A stretch of 39,839 nucleotides of DNA. Origin: an uncultured Bacteroidales bacterium (lineage in GTDB: Bacteria; Bacteroidota; Bacteroidia; Bacteroidales; P3). Of this stretch, positions 23,628-32,598 are shown in pieces. The stretch covers positions 1 to 39,839 of the forward strand of contig ONQD01000026.1 in NCBI GenBank assembly GCA_900319865.1, written 5' to 3'. The notes beneath the pieces were generated by a model, which had not been told where the DNA came from, did not search any database, and saw only the letters and a list, made by a program, of their open reading frames with translations. Within the stretch, counting starts at the first letter, position 1. Each line of letters begins with the position of its first letter. The translations under genes were made by a program, and so were the position numbers.

Positions 23628-24497
23628 TTAGTTATCTTGCACCAGTCGGACACTGTGTCCATTACTACGGGCAGCAGTAGACAAATCATAACCTGTGTGG
23701 TACATATAAAGCTCACGTGCAGACAGGTGGTCATAATAAGTTGATGTCCAATAGCAACCATATTCACCAACAAGCGATACTTTCTTTATATCACGGTAGC
23801 CGCCAGCTGGAAGAAAAACCGCACCAGCCGCCTGCATACGATTCCACTCGGGAACAGTGTAGGTGTTGGTTGCATATCCGTCAGCAGAGCCATACTGGAA
23901 AGCACAACCACTTGGCAACTCCCATTTATCGGGTAAAATGACTAGCCCAGACATACCCTTTCCGTCCGCACCTACATCTTGAATAGTGGCCAACCCCCTT
24001 TTGACACCAGCAGAAGGGCGAAAAGAGAATAGATAAGTCCACTCATTGTATGAAAGTGTGCGCCAAAGACCTTTTTTGTTGCCAGCATTGCTGATAGCGT
24101 TAAATTGCCCCCAGTCATAATCGGAACCGGATATATCACGATTCACAAAACCATAATATTGACAAGAATCATTAGCCGTATATGGCATCGATTCGTTATA
24201 TCCTGACGTACCCCAGCCAAATAGATCAATCCATCCAGAATATAATGTATCTATATTCTCATTGGATAGCCCAATGATGTCATACTGATTTGATGCAAAA
24301 CGCCAAGTATTAGTTGATGCTTGATACTGGAGATTGCCTTTGGCAAAAACAACAGTAACGCTATCATTAACAGAAAACCTTGCATTTATTGCACCCTCAG
24401 TGGGATACAATGGACGCTCAACCGGCTCCTCGTTTCTATTACATGAAACGACAACTCCTAATGCAATCAACAAAATAATATATCTTATAAACTTCAT
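23628..24497 (-). CDS. FISUMP-like lipoprotein
   Basis: The 289-aa protein begins with a lipoprotein signal (IALGVVVSC, Cys19). The rest has repeat-like blocks familiar from Bacteroidales FISUMP-related proteins: VVFAKGNLQYQASTNTWRFA, WIDLFGWGTSGYN, SDYDWGQFNAISNAGN and a closing GCYWTSTYYDHLSARELYM. The domain resembles the Fibrobacter succinogenes major paralogous domain, often in surface lipoproteins of unknown ligand. It stands alone, is likely displayed on the envelope, and is more AT-rich than the genes to its left. Confidence 0.75.
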   Translation of the reverse strand: MKFIRYIILLIALGVVVSCNRNEEPVERPLYPTEGAINARFSVNDSVTVVFAKGNLQYQASTNTWRFASNQYDIIGLSNENIDTLYSGWIDLFGWGTSGYNESMPYTANDSCQYYGFVNRDISGSDYDWGQFNAISNAGNKKGLWRTLSYNEWTYLFSFRPSAGVKRGLATIQDVGADGKGMSGLVILPDKWELPSGCAFQYGSADGYATNTYTVPEWNRMQAAGAVFLPAGGYRDIKKVSLVGEYGCYWTSTYYDHLSARELYMYHTGYDLSTAARSNGHSVRLVQDN

Positions 24498-24680
24498 AAT
24501 TATATATAACGAAGAATTGCAATAAAAATTGTAAATATAAATATAATGTATTTCAATATTTAATGGGACGCCACAATTTGAACTAAAGGAATCTCAACTT
24601 CAAATAATGAAGATAGAATAGAAATGACAATCAAAGGAAAAACATTAGACTATTCCATTTCTTTATTCAATATTTGAGCA

Positions 24681-25310
24681 TCATTCTGGATAATATTCAG
24701 AAAAAGTGTGGTCATCAAACAGTACTATCAATTTAACTATCTTCTTATTCAGGTTTGGCTGAATGGAATCAGATTTTTTTGCAGCCTCATTCATTGAATT
24801 CTCGTTGGGTTGAGTTGTTGCACCCTGAGGAGGGATTGTTGCTTTATTATTTACATCCTGACCCGGCATTGAATCAAGTGACAACTCCTCACGAGGAAGT
24901 ATATTATCAACACTTTGAGCGACACGAGCATCCTCATCTTTACCATTGACAAGAGTGGATTCAGAAACAACGGCATCTCCATTGTTAGAATAATCGCCAG
25001 GCTGAGAAAATAAGTCAAATTGTTTTTCTCCATGAACAGCAACACCACTGACAACCTGCTCTTTTTTAGATGCTTCAGGAACAGTTTGTGTGCCATTACT
25101 GCTCACATACATTTCGCCCTTCCCAAACATCAACCAATTAATATTAATTTCTGGCCATCGCTTAACAACCTTCATTACAAAATCAAGACTTGGATTATTT
25201 CGTCCAGATAAGATATGTGACATACCACTCGGTTGAATACCGATTTCTTCCGCAAACTGTCGAGAAGATTTGTTTTTAGCCTTCAAAAGTAGATTAATTC
25301 TATCAACCAT
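24681..25310 (-). CDS. XRE family transcriptional regulator
   Basis: The 209-aa protein has an N-terminal helix-turn-helix (RINLLLKAKNKSSRQFAEEI, then GIQPSGMSHILSGRNNPSLD) of the phage-repressor/XRE kind, followed by NINWLMFGKGEM at 56-67, a long Ser/Asn/Gln-rich linker (about 70-180), and a short C-terminal strand pair IVKLIVLFDDHTFSEYYPE common in Bacteroidales regulators. It faces a 1.2-kb non-coding AT-rich tract with four TACAWWTGTA sites, two of them within 160 bp upstream of its start, so it may repress itself. Low GC suggests transfer. Confidence 0.83.
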   Translation of the reverse strand: MVDRINLLLKAKNKSSRQFAEEIGIQPSGMSHILSGRNNPSLDFVMKVVKRWPEININWLMFGKGEMYVSSNGTQTVPEASKKEQVVSGVAVHGEKQFDLFSQPGDYSNNGDAVVSESTLVNGKDEDARVAQSVDNILPREELSLDSMPGQDVNNKATIPPQGATTQPNENSMNEAAKKSDSIQPNLNKKIVKLIVLFDDHTFSEYYPE

Positions 25311-25435
25311 AATACAAATATTAAAAATACCATATCAAATCATTTAATGAAAATAGTATATTTATTTGATAACAACACTATTTCACATTAGTAAATGAAC
25401 ATGATTGTGATTACAAAGATACAAATAAATTCTGA

Positions 25436-25776
25436 TACATTTGTAATCAATTTAATTAAATACATTTGTAAATATTATTAATGGCAAAGTAATACATTAT
25501 GTATTATATAATAATATACTATAAATAAAATATTTATACATTATATACCTATCAATCAAAAGCAATTGGCATCAATTGTGAAATAATTATATTTATACTT
25601 TATATAGATAAAGTATATATCTAGTATACAATATACAAACTAGTACATATATTTGATTTCAAACATTTTTAACAGATAATTCACTTGTAATCATATTTAC
25701 AAATGTAAACCACATAAAACGATTACAGATGTGTATATTATTATACTCTTGTAATTTGTTATTGCATACAAATGTA
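25436..25776. promoter_or_regulatory. Four TACAWWTGTA sites, candidate operators
   Basis: Inverted-repeat sites occur at 25436-25445 and 25461-25470 (TACATTTGTA) and at 25698-25707 and 25767-25776 (TACAAATGTA). A degenerate form (TTACAGATGTG) lies near 25722. The two pairs have spacings of 25 and 69 bp. The first site overlaps the upstream side of the XRE -7 element. Confidence 0.5.
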
Positions 25777-26451
25777 ACCAAAATTATCATGGATTATTTA
25801 CTTATATACTATGGTTTATTATCAAATAGTATTGTTATCTCAAAGATAACAACAATCCATATTTATGCCACATGCTATCTCTGAAACCACATTGGTATTA
25901 ATAATAATTGAAGTCCTATAATATTGTATTAGATTCCTTACCGACATTTCATTATTAATATACCTCTACCCTACTTTTAATAAATATTGAAATCAGAATG
26001 TTAAATACAACACGAGATAATAATACATAGAAACTCTTCACCATAAAACAATTTCTGTTTTAACATAAAGAGAATTAGCTACCATTGGAACGATGCTTAT
26101 TTAAATCATACCTGATACCTCATAAGAATAAATAGGTCATCGATGAGATCCTCTTGTTATTACTCTTTCAGGGTTATTTCTTTGTTATTTCAATAATTCT
26201 TCTCATTTCTTGTACCAATCACTATAACGACGTTAACTATGTTTGCCTCATCCCTTCATCCCTTTCGAAAGTATCTGATGGAAGCCTTATTCAAATGTTC
26301 GTAAATGAAGCAACGTATGCTTGAAACAAAAAGTGATCTGCCTCATATAAAATCAACCGATTCTGGATTATAAGAGAGAAGATGGTTTAGTATTAATTCA
26401 TCGTTTAAGAGAAATAAAGAATGTTTTTTTATATATATCAATTTATTTATG

Positions 26452-26459
26452 TATATTTG
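26452..26459 (+). promoter_or_regulatory. -7 element of the 77-aa/38-aa gene pair
   Basis: TATATTTG lies 56 bp before the ATG at 26515. No clear TTG is present at the -33 position. Confidence 0.4.
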
Positions 26460-26514
26460 TATTTTGAAACGATTACAAAATCCCTTATTATATCATTAAT
26501 ATACAATAGAATAA

Positions 26515-26748
26515 ATGGCCGAAAACAAAAACAAAAGTTGGCGTAATAGCTCTAACAAATGGGCATACCTCAAAGTTGCTTTTCATTTCCTGACCACTCC
26601 AGGAAAGGTATATGAGATCGCCCATAAGACTAGAGGTTCCAACATGAGAGAACGAATGATACGCGGAAGACTCGTTGAATTGGGCGTTCTAAAGAGAGAC
26701 AGTAACAACTCTCATAGTAATATCGACCTCGAAAATGGTCACATTTGA
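26515..26748 (+). CDS. Small basic protein of unknown function
   Basis: The 77-aa protein is basic in its first 55 residues, and reads as helix-turn-helix-like: WAYLKVAFHFLTTPGKVYEI, then AHKTRGSNMRERMIRGRLVE and LGVLKRD. The arrangement of helices with a GKVYEIAHKT turn and a MRERMIRGRLVELGVLKR helix could be a winged-helix DNA-binding domain, but I do not recognise a family. It is followed after 59 bp by a tiny lipoprotein and a strong terminator, so both may be on one transcript. Confidence 0.6.
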   Translation: MAENKNKSWRNSSNKWAYLKVAFHFLTTPGKVYEIAHKTRGSNMRERMIRGRLVELGVLKRDSNNSHSNIDLENGHI

Positions 26749-26807
26749 TTTGCACCCTATAGAATTATTCTTTTTTAATAACAACATCCAAAAATACATT
26801 AGCAATC

Positions 26808-26924
26808 ATGAAGAAATCTTTTATTGTCATTTGCATTGTCATGTTTCTTGCTTCCATAGCAACCTCATGCACACATCACACCTGCCCTGCTTACCGTGGC
26901 TCTATTGCTGAAGTAGTAGAATAG
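26808..26924 (+). CDS. 38-aa lipoprotein
   Basis: ATG at 26808-26810 opens 38 codons ending at TAG 26922-26924. The protein has a complete type II signal peptide (MKKSFIVICIVMFLASIATS, lipobox Cys21) and a mature peptide of only 18 residues (CTHHTCPAYRGSIAEVVE). The intact signal sequence and the strong terminator 28 bp later support a real gene. Very short lipoproteins with a C-x-x-x-x-CPAY ending exist in Bacteroidales, as far as I recall. Function is unknown. Confidence 0.6.
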   Translation: MKKSFIVICIVMFLASIATSCTHHTCPAYRGSIAEVVE

Positions 26925-26952
26925 GCAGCAATTCTTGACAATTTAAATGGAA

Positions 26953-26988
26953 AAGGTTACCAACACACGCTGGTAACCTTTTTCTTTT
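26953..26988 (+). terminator. Strong intrinsic terminator after the 38-aa lipoprotein
   Basis: Perfect 10-bp stem AAGGTTACCA/TGGTAACCTT with an 8-nt loop, followed by TTTCTTTTG. Confidence 0.85.
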
Positions 26989-27072
26989 GATAGGAATAAC
27001 CATCTCCTACCCTATTCTTTTCTGATACTGTCTATGTTTTCGAATTGGAGTACTAATATTATATAAACCAAA

Positions 27073-27294
27073 CTATTCCACACAATTATCCAGCATTGAC
27101 CTAAGCACATCTATACGCGAACGAATCCTTTTTACCTGTTCCTCGAGGAAATCTTCACTATACTTGGCATCACAAAAGCCATTCCCACGAGCCACATAAG
27201 CATCATCGTCCACCATATCCACCTCCAATTCTTCATAATTGAACAGCAGCTGTTGCTGCTGTTCAATCTCTTTAAGTATCTCTTGTTTTGTCAT
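27073..27294 (-). CDS. Small coiled-coil protein downstream of ftcD
   Basis: The 73-aa acidic protein reads as a helical hairpin: ILKEIEQQQQLLFNYEELEV, then a loop DDDAYVARGNGFCDAKYSED, then FLEEQVKRIRSRIDVLRSML. I do not recognise a family. It begins 14 bp after the ftcD stop on the same strand and is probably cotranscribed with it. A link to histidine or folate metabolism is only suggested by position. Confidence 0.6.
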   Translation of the reverse strand: MTKQEILKEIEQQQQLLFNYEELEVDMVDDDAYVARGNGFCDAKYSEDFLEEQVKRIRSRIDVLRSMLDNCVE

Positions 27295-27308
27295 TCTTAG
27301 TGAATGAA

Positions 27309-29006
27309 TTATAGTCCTATCTTTTCATTCACAATCTTGATAATCTCTGCCTCTTCCTTGATGGCACGGGCTTCCAGAGCAGCCGCCTTAGCTAAGATAT
27401 CATTCTTGAATGCCTCATCCTTCAGTGAACTTGCATTGATTTTCACATTCAGATGTGCTCCCATTACTGCACTGCGGGCTGCCAAAGCGCCAACGCCGCC
27501 GTCAGTAACACTTGCTGGATTGCCCCATTCCACCATAGCACGGCACACCTCAAATGCCTCAAAACTCTTCTGCATTGTCTGGAAAGGAACTTCTGTTGCA
27601 AACTTTGTTGCCTCCTGGATAGCGGCACTACGCGCAGCCTTCTCTTCATCGGTCTTTTTAGGCAATCCGAATGCGTTCATTATCTTGTTGAAAGCATTGG
27701 TATCTTCATCCACTAAATGAAGTAATTCTGTCTTCAACATCTGACCCTTTACAGCCACATCACTATATTTCTCCCACTCATCATCATATGCAGCTTTGCC
27801 ACCAGTCAGATTGGCAACCATAGTACCCAACGAAGCTGCCAAAGCGCCCATATATGCACTCACGCTTCCACCTCCGGGAGCAGGGCTCTCGCTTGCCGTC
27901 TCGTCACAGAAACCTGTGCAGGTCAAGTCCACCAGTTTTTTCTGACTGTGATCTTCGATCAAGAATTCAATCACCTTCTCCTTCGGGTCGAAAGGTTTCA
28001 AGTCATCCAACCCCATGCTCTTTATTGCCACCTTCATGATTTCGTCCTCGCTTACGCCAAGACTGCGCTGCTGTTTGGCCAAATAATACTTTCCAGCATC
28101 AATCAAAACACTCTTGGGAATAAGTCCGACGATTTCGCAACCGGTGACGCGGAGTCCACGGTTAGCGGCACAACGGCACACCTCATCAAAGCACAGATGT
28201 ACGGGAGCCACCTTAATGCTGGTAATGTTCATCGACACCTGGGCAATACCGTAATCTTCTATAAACCAACCAATGGCTTTCGTTCCCTTCAGCGTACCCG
28301 GAATCATAATTGTGTTGCCCTTCTCATCCTTCATTATCTTACCGCTGGGCTTTCCTCCCTCGCGTTGCGGACGGCCCTTCTCTCTCACGTCAAAAGCCAC
28401 AGCGTTGGCTCTGCGTGTGCTGGTGGTATTCAGGTTGTAGTTGATAGCCACAAGGAAGTCGCGTGCGCCCACCTGTGTGGCTCCGGTCTGTGCCACATGG
28501 TCGTTCCACTCATTGGGTCCGAAATCGGGTTTCCATTGTTCACTACCCAAACGGCTGCTCAAGCTCTCATACTCGCCAGTACGGCAGTAGGCCAAATTGC
28601 GACGCTCAGGTTTAAATGCTGCGTTCTCATAACAATAGATGGGGATATTCAACTCTTCGCCCAGACGTTTACCAAGCTTATGGGCATATTTCACCACCTC
28701 TTCCATCGAGATATTGCTCACGGGAATCAGCGGGCACACATCTGTGGCACCCTGTCGCGGGTGTGCACCATGGTGGTTTCTCATGTCTATCAATTCAGCT
28801 GCCTTTTTCACCACGCGGTATGCAGCCTCACATGCCTGTTCCGGCTCTCCTACAAAAGTGATAACAGTTCTGTTGGTGGTTTGGCCGGGATCCACATCCA
28901 GCAGTTTCACACCGTCCACTTTCTCAATCTCGGCAGTAACCTGATTGATAATATTCATATCACGCCCTTCACTGATATTGGGCACGCATTCGATAAGTTG
29001 TTTCAT
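27309..29006 (-). CDS. ftcD: Glutamate formimidoyltransferase / formimidoyltetrahydrofolate cyclodeaminase
   Basis: The 565-aa bifunctional protein has the formiminotransferase domain (residues about 1-330: ECVPNISEGRDM, RNHHGAHPRQGATDVCPLIP, GLRVTGCEIVGLIPKSVLID) fused to the cyclodeaminase domain (about 345-565: DETASESPAPGGGSVSAYMG, VTDGGVGALAARSAVM). It transfers the formimino group from formiminoglutamate to tetrahydrofolate and then forms 5,10-methenyl-THF and ammonia, the last steps of histidine degradation. No hutH, hutU or hutI is in the window. A well-spaced promoter lies upstream. Confidence 0.97.
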   Translation of the reverse strand: MKQLIECVPNISEGRDMNIINQVTAEIEKVDGVKLLDVDPGQTTNRTVITFVGEPEQACEAAYRVVKKAAELIDMRNHHGAHPRQGATDVCPLIPVSNISMEEVVKYAHKLGKRLGEELNIPIYCYENAAFKPERRNLAYCRTGEYESLSSRLGSEQWKPDFGPNEWNDHVAQTGATQVGARDFLVAINYNLNTTSTRRANAVAFDVREKGRPQREGGKPSGKIMKDEKGNTIMIPGTLKGTKAIGWFIEDYGIAQVSMNITSIKVAPVHLCFDEVCRCAANRGLRVTGCEIVGLIPKSVLIDAGKYYLAKQQRSLGVSEDEIMKVAIKSMGLDDLKPFDPKEKVIEFLIEDHSQKKLVDLTCTGFCDETASESPAPGGGSVSAYMGALAASLGTMVANLTGGKAAYDDEWEKYSDVAVKGQMLKTELLHLVDEDTNAFNKIMNAFGLPKKTDEEKAARSAAIQEATKFATEVPFQTMQKSFEAFEVCRAMVEWGNPASVTDGGVGALAARSAVMGAHLNVKINASSLKDEAFKNDILAKAAALEARAIKEEAEIIKIVNEKIGL

Positions 29007-29083
29007 TGTTATTTATATTTATATACTATATATTATTAAACTCCAATACATTGCATCACCCACTGCATTCCTTGCCATTTTTG

Positions 29084-29114
29084 CAAAGATACACTTTATT
29101 TTTGATATTTTCAA
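29084..29114 (-). promoter_or_regulatory. Bacteroidetes-type promoter of ftcD
   Basis: TATCTTTG (29084-29091) and TTG (29112-29114), spacing 20 nt on the minus strand, 78 bp before the ATG. Confidence 0.65.
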
Positions 29115-29194
29115 CATCATTTCGCCTTTCCATTATGTCCCCACACACAATCCGTCCTCCCATAACCCATAACATCACTCCCTACTAGCACCTA

Positions 29195-32083
29195 CTACTC
29201 AACCTCTCGTCCATCCCCATCTCTCGAATCTTCTCTGCAATCTTCCATTTCACCCTTGTGTCCAATCACAAATCGGTCAAATGCTGCCAAACTACCCGGT
29301 AGCACAAACAGAATCAAAACTATCACTGCCAATCCTCCCACCGACAAACATCCCACTATCGAAGATATCGTATGGTCTTCCACCAGAAACGACATTACCC
29401 CTGGAGCCAGCACTATTATCAGCCCCGAAGTCAATATGGTGCGTATCGAGCCTCGGTATGCAGTCTCCAAAGCTTCGCTCACTCCCCGCGTCCTCCGTCC
29501 TTCTCTGTAATAGTTGGCAAACAGAATAGCATAGTCTATCGTCGCCCCCATCAATATGCTCTGCACTATCAGATATGCCAGATACAACATTGTCCTGCCT
29601 CCCAATCCACTGATAAACACATTCACATACACACCCGACATCACCGTAATCACCAGCAACACCGGCAGCAGCACCGAACGGAATGTCAATGCAACAATCA
29701 GGAATATCGCCAACACCGTCAGTAACGTCAGCAGCAACAACTCCCTACTAAAACCCTCTCTCATTTCGTCAAACATAACCGACTCGCCTATCAAGGCATA
29801 TTCCCCTTCCAGTTCTTCTTCGCAACATTGCCTCAACCGCTTCAAGAAATCGTGAGTCTCGTCACCTTCATCCGCATAGCTTGTCACAATAGCAGCCATC
29901 GACCATTCCTTCCCTTTCATTTTCCCAATCCCTTCATCCATCATCCTACTCACATCTGTCAATTTCCCCCTCATCTCCTCATTTACCCATTCTGCATATT
30001 CTTCATTCTCCAACAACTCGCCGGTCATAAAGTCCACCATCTCTTCCAACGAACATGTAAGCACTCTCTTCTCTTCTGTCACAACAGCCGTTTCAATCAC
30101 CCTCTCCACTCTTGGCGTTTCTTTGCTTTCCACCACAACCGTCTTCATTGTGTCCATTGCCACACTAAAGCTGTTATCCACCATTGCCACTGCTCCACTG
30201 TCACTCTCCACCGATTCCATAGCCATTTCGGTCACCACCTCCACCATCTTCGGCTGTGCCAAGTATGCACTGTCCATCCGCTGTTTCAATCTCTCCAGCT
30301 GCTGCCGCTGATCCACCGATATAAACGATGCATACATTCTGTTGGTCAATATCTTGTCCGTCACATAATGCACAAATTCTATCGGGGTCATCTCCCCCTT
30401 TGCCCTTCCGGCCATCCTGTACAGAGTCGCTGCTTGCTTTCCGTCAAATCCCAGATATGCCGACATTTTCTGTGCCGTCATTCTCATCCTCACCGTGTCG
30501 TACAAACTCGGCACATACACTCTCTCCACCTTTTTCACCATCTTTCTTTCCTCCGTGCCTGCCACTTTGGCACTATCCTCTACGGCCTCAACTTCCACCT
30601 CCTCTTGTTCCACTTCCAACACTTCTGCCACTTCGCTATTCTCTTTGGACATCTCTGGCAATTCCGGCAATTCAACTACAGGACCATCCTGCACAACATT
30701 TTCAGTGTTCATCAGTCCAAACACCATTTCCAGCATTTCTGGCGTCAACATCGAATCCACCATCCTTGCCACATCCTCTCCCATCATTGCCGTCATTCCT
30801 TTTAACCCATCACACATCTCCTCGGCATTCATCTGTCGCTGCATCAGGCTGGGATACGACACCACCGTATCCACCCTGCCGTCCAACCCCAGCGCGTCTG
30901 TCAATCTCCCAATCTTGCTTTCATCCTCATTCCTGTACAGCAGCACCACCGTGTTTTTCCGCGGAAACACCTCGCTTATCTCTGTCGGCCAATTGGTCGA
31001 AAACGAAATCTCTGTCTTGTTATGAAGCCAGAATGCCACTCCAAATACTGCCACCCCAACCACTGCCAATGCATATCTATTCCTGCTTTCAAATCTTGCC
31101 AGCCTGTCGGTATTGGGCACCACCACCCGCTTCCTGCTCTTCTCTATGGCCTTGTCAAACAGCAACACCAGTGACGGCAACACACCGTACAAACACACCA
31201 CACTGCACACCACACCCTTGGCCAGCACTATTCCCAAGTCCATCCCTATCCGGAATTTCATAAAGCACAGCATCAACAGCCCTGCCATAGTGGTCAGTGC
31301 ACTGCTCAGCACCGATGGCGACGCAGCCTGCAGAGCCTTCTTCATGGCCGCTTTCTTGTCCACCGTTCCTTCTCTCCTCATTCGCTCCACCTCCTGTCGG
31401 TAGCGGTTCATCAGTATTATGGAATAATCCATCGACAGCACCAACTGCAATATTGCCACTATCGCATTTGTCGTCATCGACACACTCTCCAGCAACACAT
31501 TGCTACCCACATTCATCACCACCGCCACACCTATTGTGGCCAAAAACAGCAACGGCTCCATCCACGACTCACACATCAAAAACAAGATAACAAACACCAG
31601 CAGCCCGGCAATCAAAAAAACCGATACATCTGGCAAATTCCCGTCAATACTGGTCTCCACCACCACCTCTTTTTCCCCGTTCCTTATCTCTCTTGCCACG
31701 CCCTTCGGATCCCCGTTGGTCACTATCGTCATATCATACAGCACATATTCCCCCTTCTCCTCCACCGATGTCACCATCTCCACATCTTCCATTCCCGCCA
31801 GCATCCTCCTCACACTGTCCTTCTCCTCTCTGGTCAACCCTTTATACATCGCCCGCACACTCAGCATATTTGCCGCATCCTGCCCCAGTTCATCCTTCAT
31901 GCGGTCCAAACCCTTCTTCATCTCCGAATCCCGTGGCAGATACTTTGTCATATCTGTGTTCACATTCACCCTCGGCACCATCACACCGCACACCACAGCC
32001 AACACCAACATCAGCCCCAACAGCCAATGTCTCCTTTCAACCAGAAAGCCACAGAATATGTTGTTCTTCTTCAATTCAGTCAC
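29195..32083 (-). CDS. MMPL/RND family membrane transporter
   Basis: The 962-aa protein has the two-half RND layout: one helix near residue 20, a periplasmic loop, a six-helix bundle with LSMDYSIILMNRYRQEVE, a second helix and loop, and a second bundle with GATIDYAILFANYYREGR. The DY pairs are the usual proton-relay Asp positions of MMPL transporters. The second extracytoplasmic loop (about 400-730) is enlarged and very rich in Val, Glu and Met (for example EVAEVLEVEQEEVEVEAVED). Relatives export lipids or hydrophobic compounds. The cargo is unknown. The coding strand is unusually G-rich with many GTG and GAG codons. Confidence 0.9.
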   Translation of the reverse strand: MTELKKNNIFCGFLVERRHWLLGLMLVLAVVCGVMVPRVNVNTDMTKYLPRDSEMKKGLDRMKDELGQDAANMLSVRAMYKGLTREEKDSVRRMLAGMEDVEMVTSVEEKGEYVLYDMTIVTNGDPKGVAREIRNGEKEVVVETSIDGNLPDVSVFLIAGLLVFVILFLMCESWMEPLLFLATIGVAVVMNVGSNVLLESVSMTTNAIVAILQLVLSMDYSIILMNRYRQEVERMRREGTVDKKAAMKKALQAASPSVLSSALTTMAGLLMLCFMKFRIGMDLGIVLAKGVVCSVVCLYGVLPSLVLLFDKAIEKSRKRVVVPNTDRLARFESRNRYALAVVGVAVFGVAFWLHNKTEISFSTNWPTEISEVFPRKNTVVLLYRNEDESKIGRLTDALGLDGRVDTVVSYPSLMQRQMNAEEMCDGLKGMTAMMGEDVARMVDSMLTPEMLEMVFGLMNTENVVQDGPVVELPELPEMSKENSEVAEVLEVEQEEVEVEAVEDSAKVAGTEERKMVKKVERVYVPSLYDTVRMRMTAQKMSAYLGFDGKQAATLYRMAGRAKGEMTPIEFVHYVTDKILTNRMYASFISVDQRQQLERLKQRMDSAYLAQPKMVEVVTEMAMESVESDSGAVAMVDNSFSVAMDTMKTVVVESKETPRVERVIETAVVTEEKRVLTCSLEEMVDFMTGELLENEEYAEWVNEEMRGKLTDVSRMMDEGIGKMKGKEWSMAAIVTSYADEGDETHDFLKRLRQCCEEELEGEYALIGESVMFDEMREGFSRELLLLTLLTVLAIFLIVALTFRSVLLPVLLVITVMSGVYVNVFISGLGGRTMLYLAYLIVQSILMGATIDYAILFANYYREGRRTRGVSEALETAYRGSIRTILTSGLIIVLAPGVMSFLVEDHTISSIVGCLSVGGLAVIVLILFVLPGSLAAFDRFVIGHKGEMEDCREDSRDGDGREVE

Positions 32084-32115
32084 TTACAATACCACTAACA
32101 ATGTTAATTAGTTTG

Positions 32116-32123
32116 CAAAGATA
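32116..32123 (-). promoter_or_regulatory. -7 element of the MMPL gene
   Basis: TATCTTTG followed by GC on the minus strand, 32 bp before the ATG at 32083. No TTG lies at the standard distance. Confidence 0.5.
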
Positions 32124-32598
32124 AACAAATTCTTTCACATATCACTCCTGTTCTCTCATCCCCTGTTCCCTTTTCACCCAAACTCTACTCAATAGCCCCC
32201 TCCCATCCAACGCCTGCACTCTCCTGCATCCACTTTTAACTGCCCTGGAAGTATAGTTACAAATATAGATATAGGCATCAGCCACCTAAACAAATACGCC
32301 CTATATGGACATAAACATATCGTTCTTACATCATTTTAACTGTTTTCCCAACAGCTTCGATGAGACTGAGATTTATCCCATTTCGGTCGATATGGTTTGT
32401 AGCCTGCCCTCTTAGGCAACGACCATTGGACAGTCTCCGCTAGTCCCCTCTCGAGGAGTACGGCGAAGACGGGGGTATGTATCCCCCAAAAATACAGAAA
32501 GTCTTTATATGTGGAAGAGATATTCGTGCTGGTTCCGTCAGCGGAATACATACCTCGCCACTGCAGTGGCACCCCTTTCTAAAGGGGAGAATGGTATG
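32124..32598. other. Intergenic stretch with palindromic, repeat-like segments
   Basis: The right part has a palindrome GCCACTGCAGTGGC (32557-32570) followed by CCCCTTTCTAAAGGGG (32572-32587), just past the stop of the four-helix gene, so it may act as its terminator. Between 32400 and 32500 short stretches such as CCCCTCTCGAGGAG recall degenerate dispersed repeats of this phylum. I see no gene. The left part is featureless. Confidence 0.5.

Larger units (their letters stand above)
25311..26514. other. 1.2-kb very AT-rich non-coding tract
   Basis: No credible coding frame exists on either strand. A/T content is far above the flanking genes. It holds a -7-like TATCTTTG on the minus strand (25414-25421), the four TACAWWTGTA sites, a short palindrome-rich segment at 25489-25550, and the promoter of the 77-aa gene at the right end. 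The rest shows nothing I can assign. Confidence 0.7.

Noticed and set aside
25311-26514. Replication origin
   Set aside because: It is AT-rich, but I saw no cluster of DnaA boxes and no dnaA, dnaN or other origin-linked gene.
32336-32572. 78-aa minus-strand frame
   Set aside because: It runs through palindromic and repeat-like sequence with no domain or promoter.
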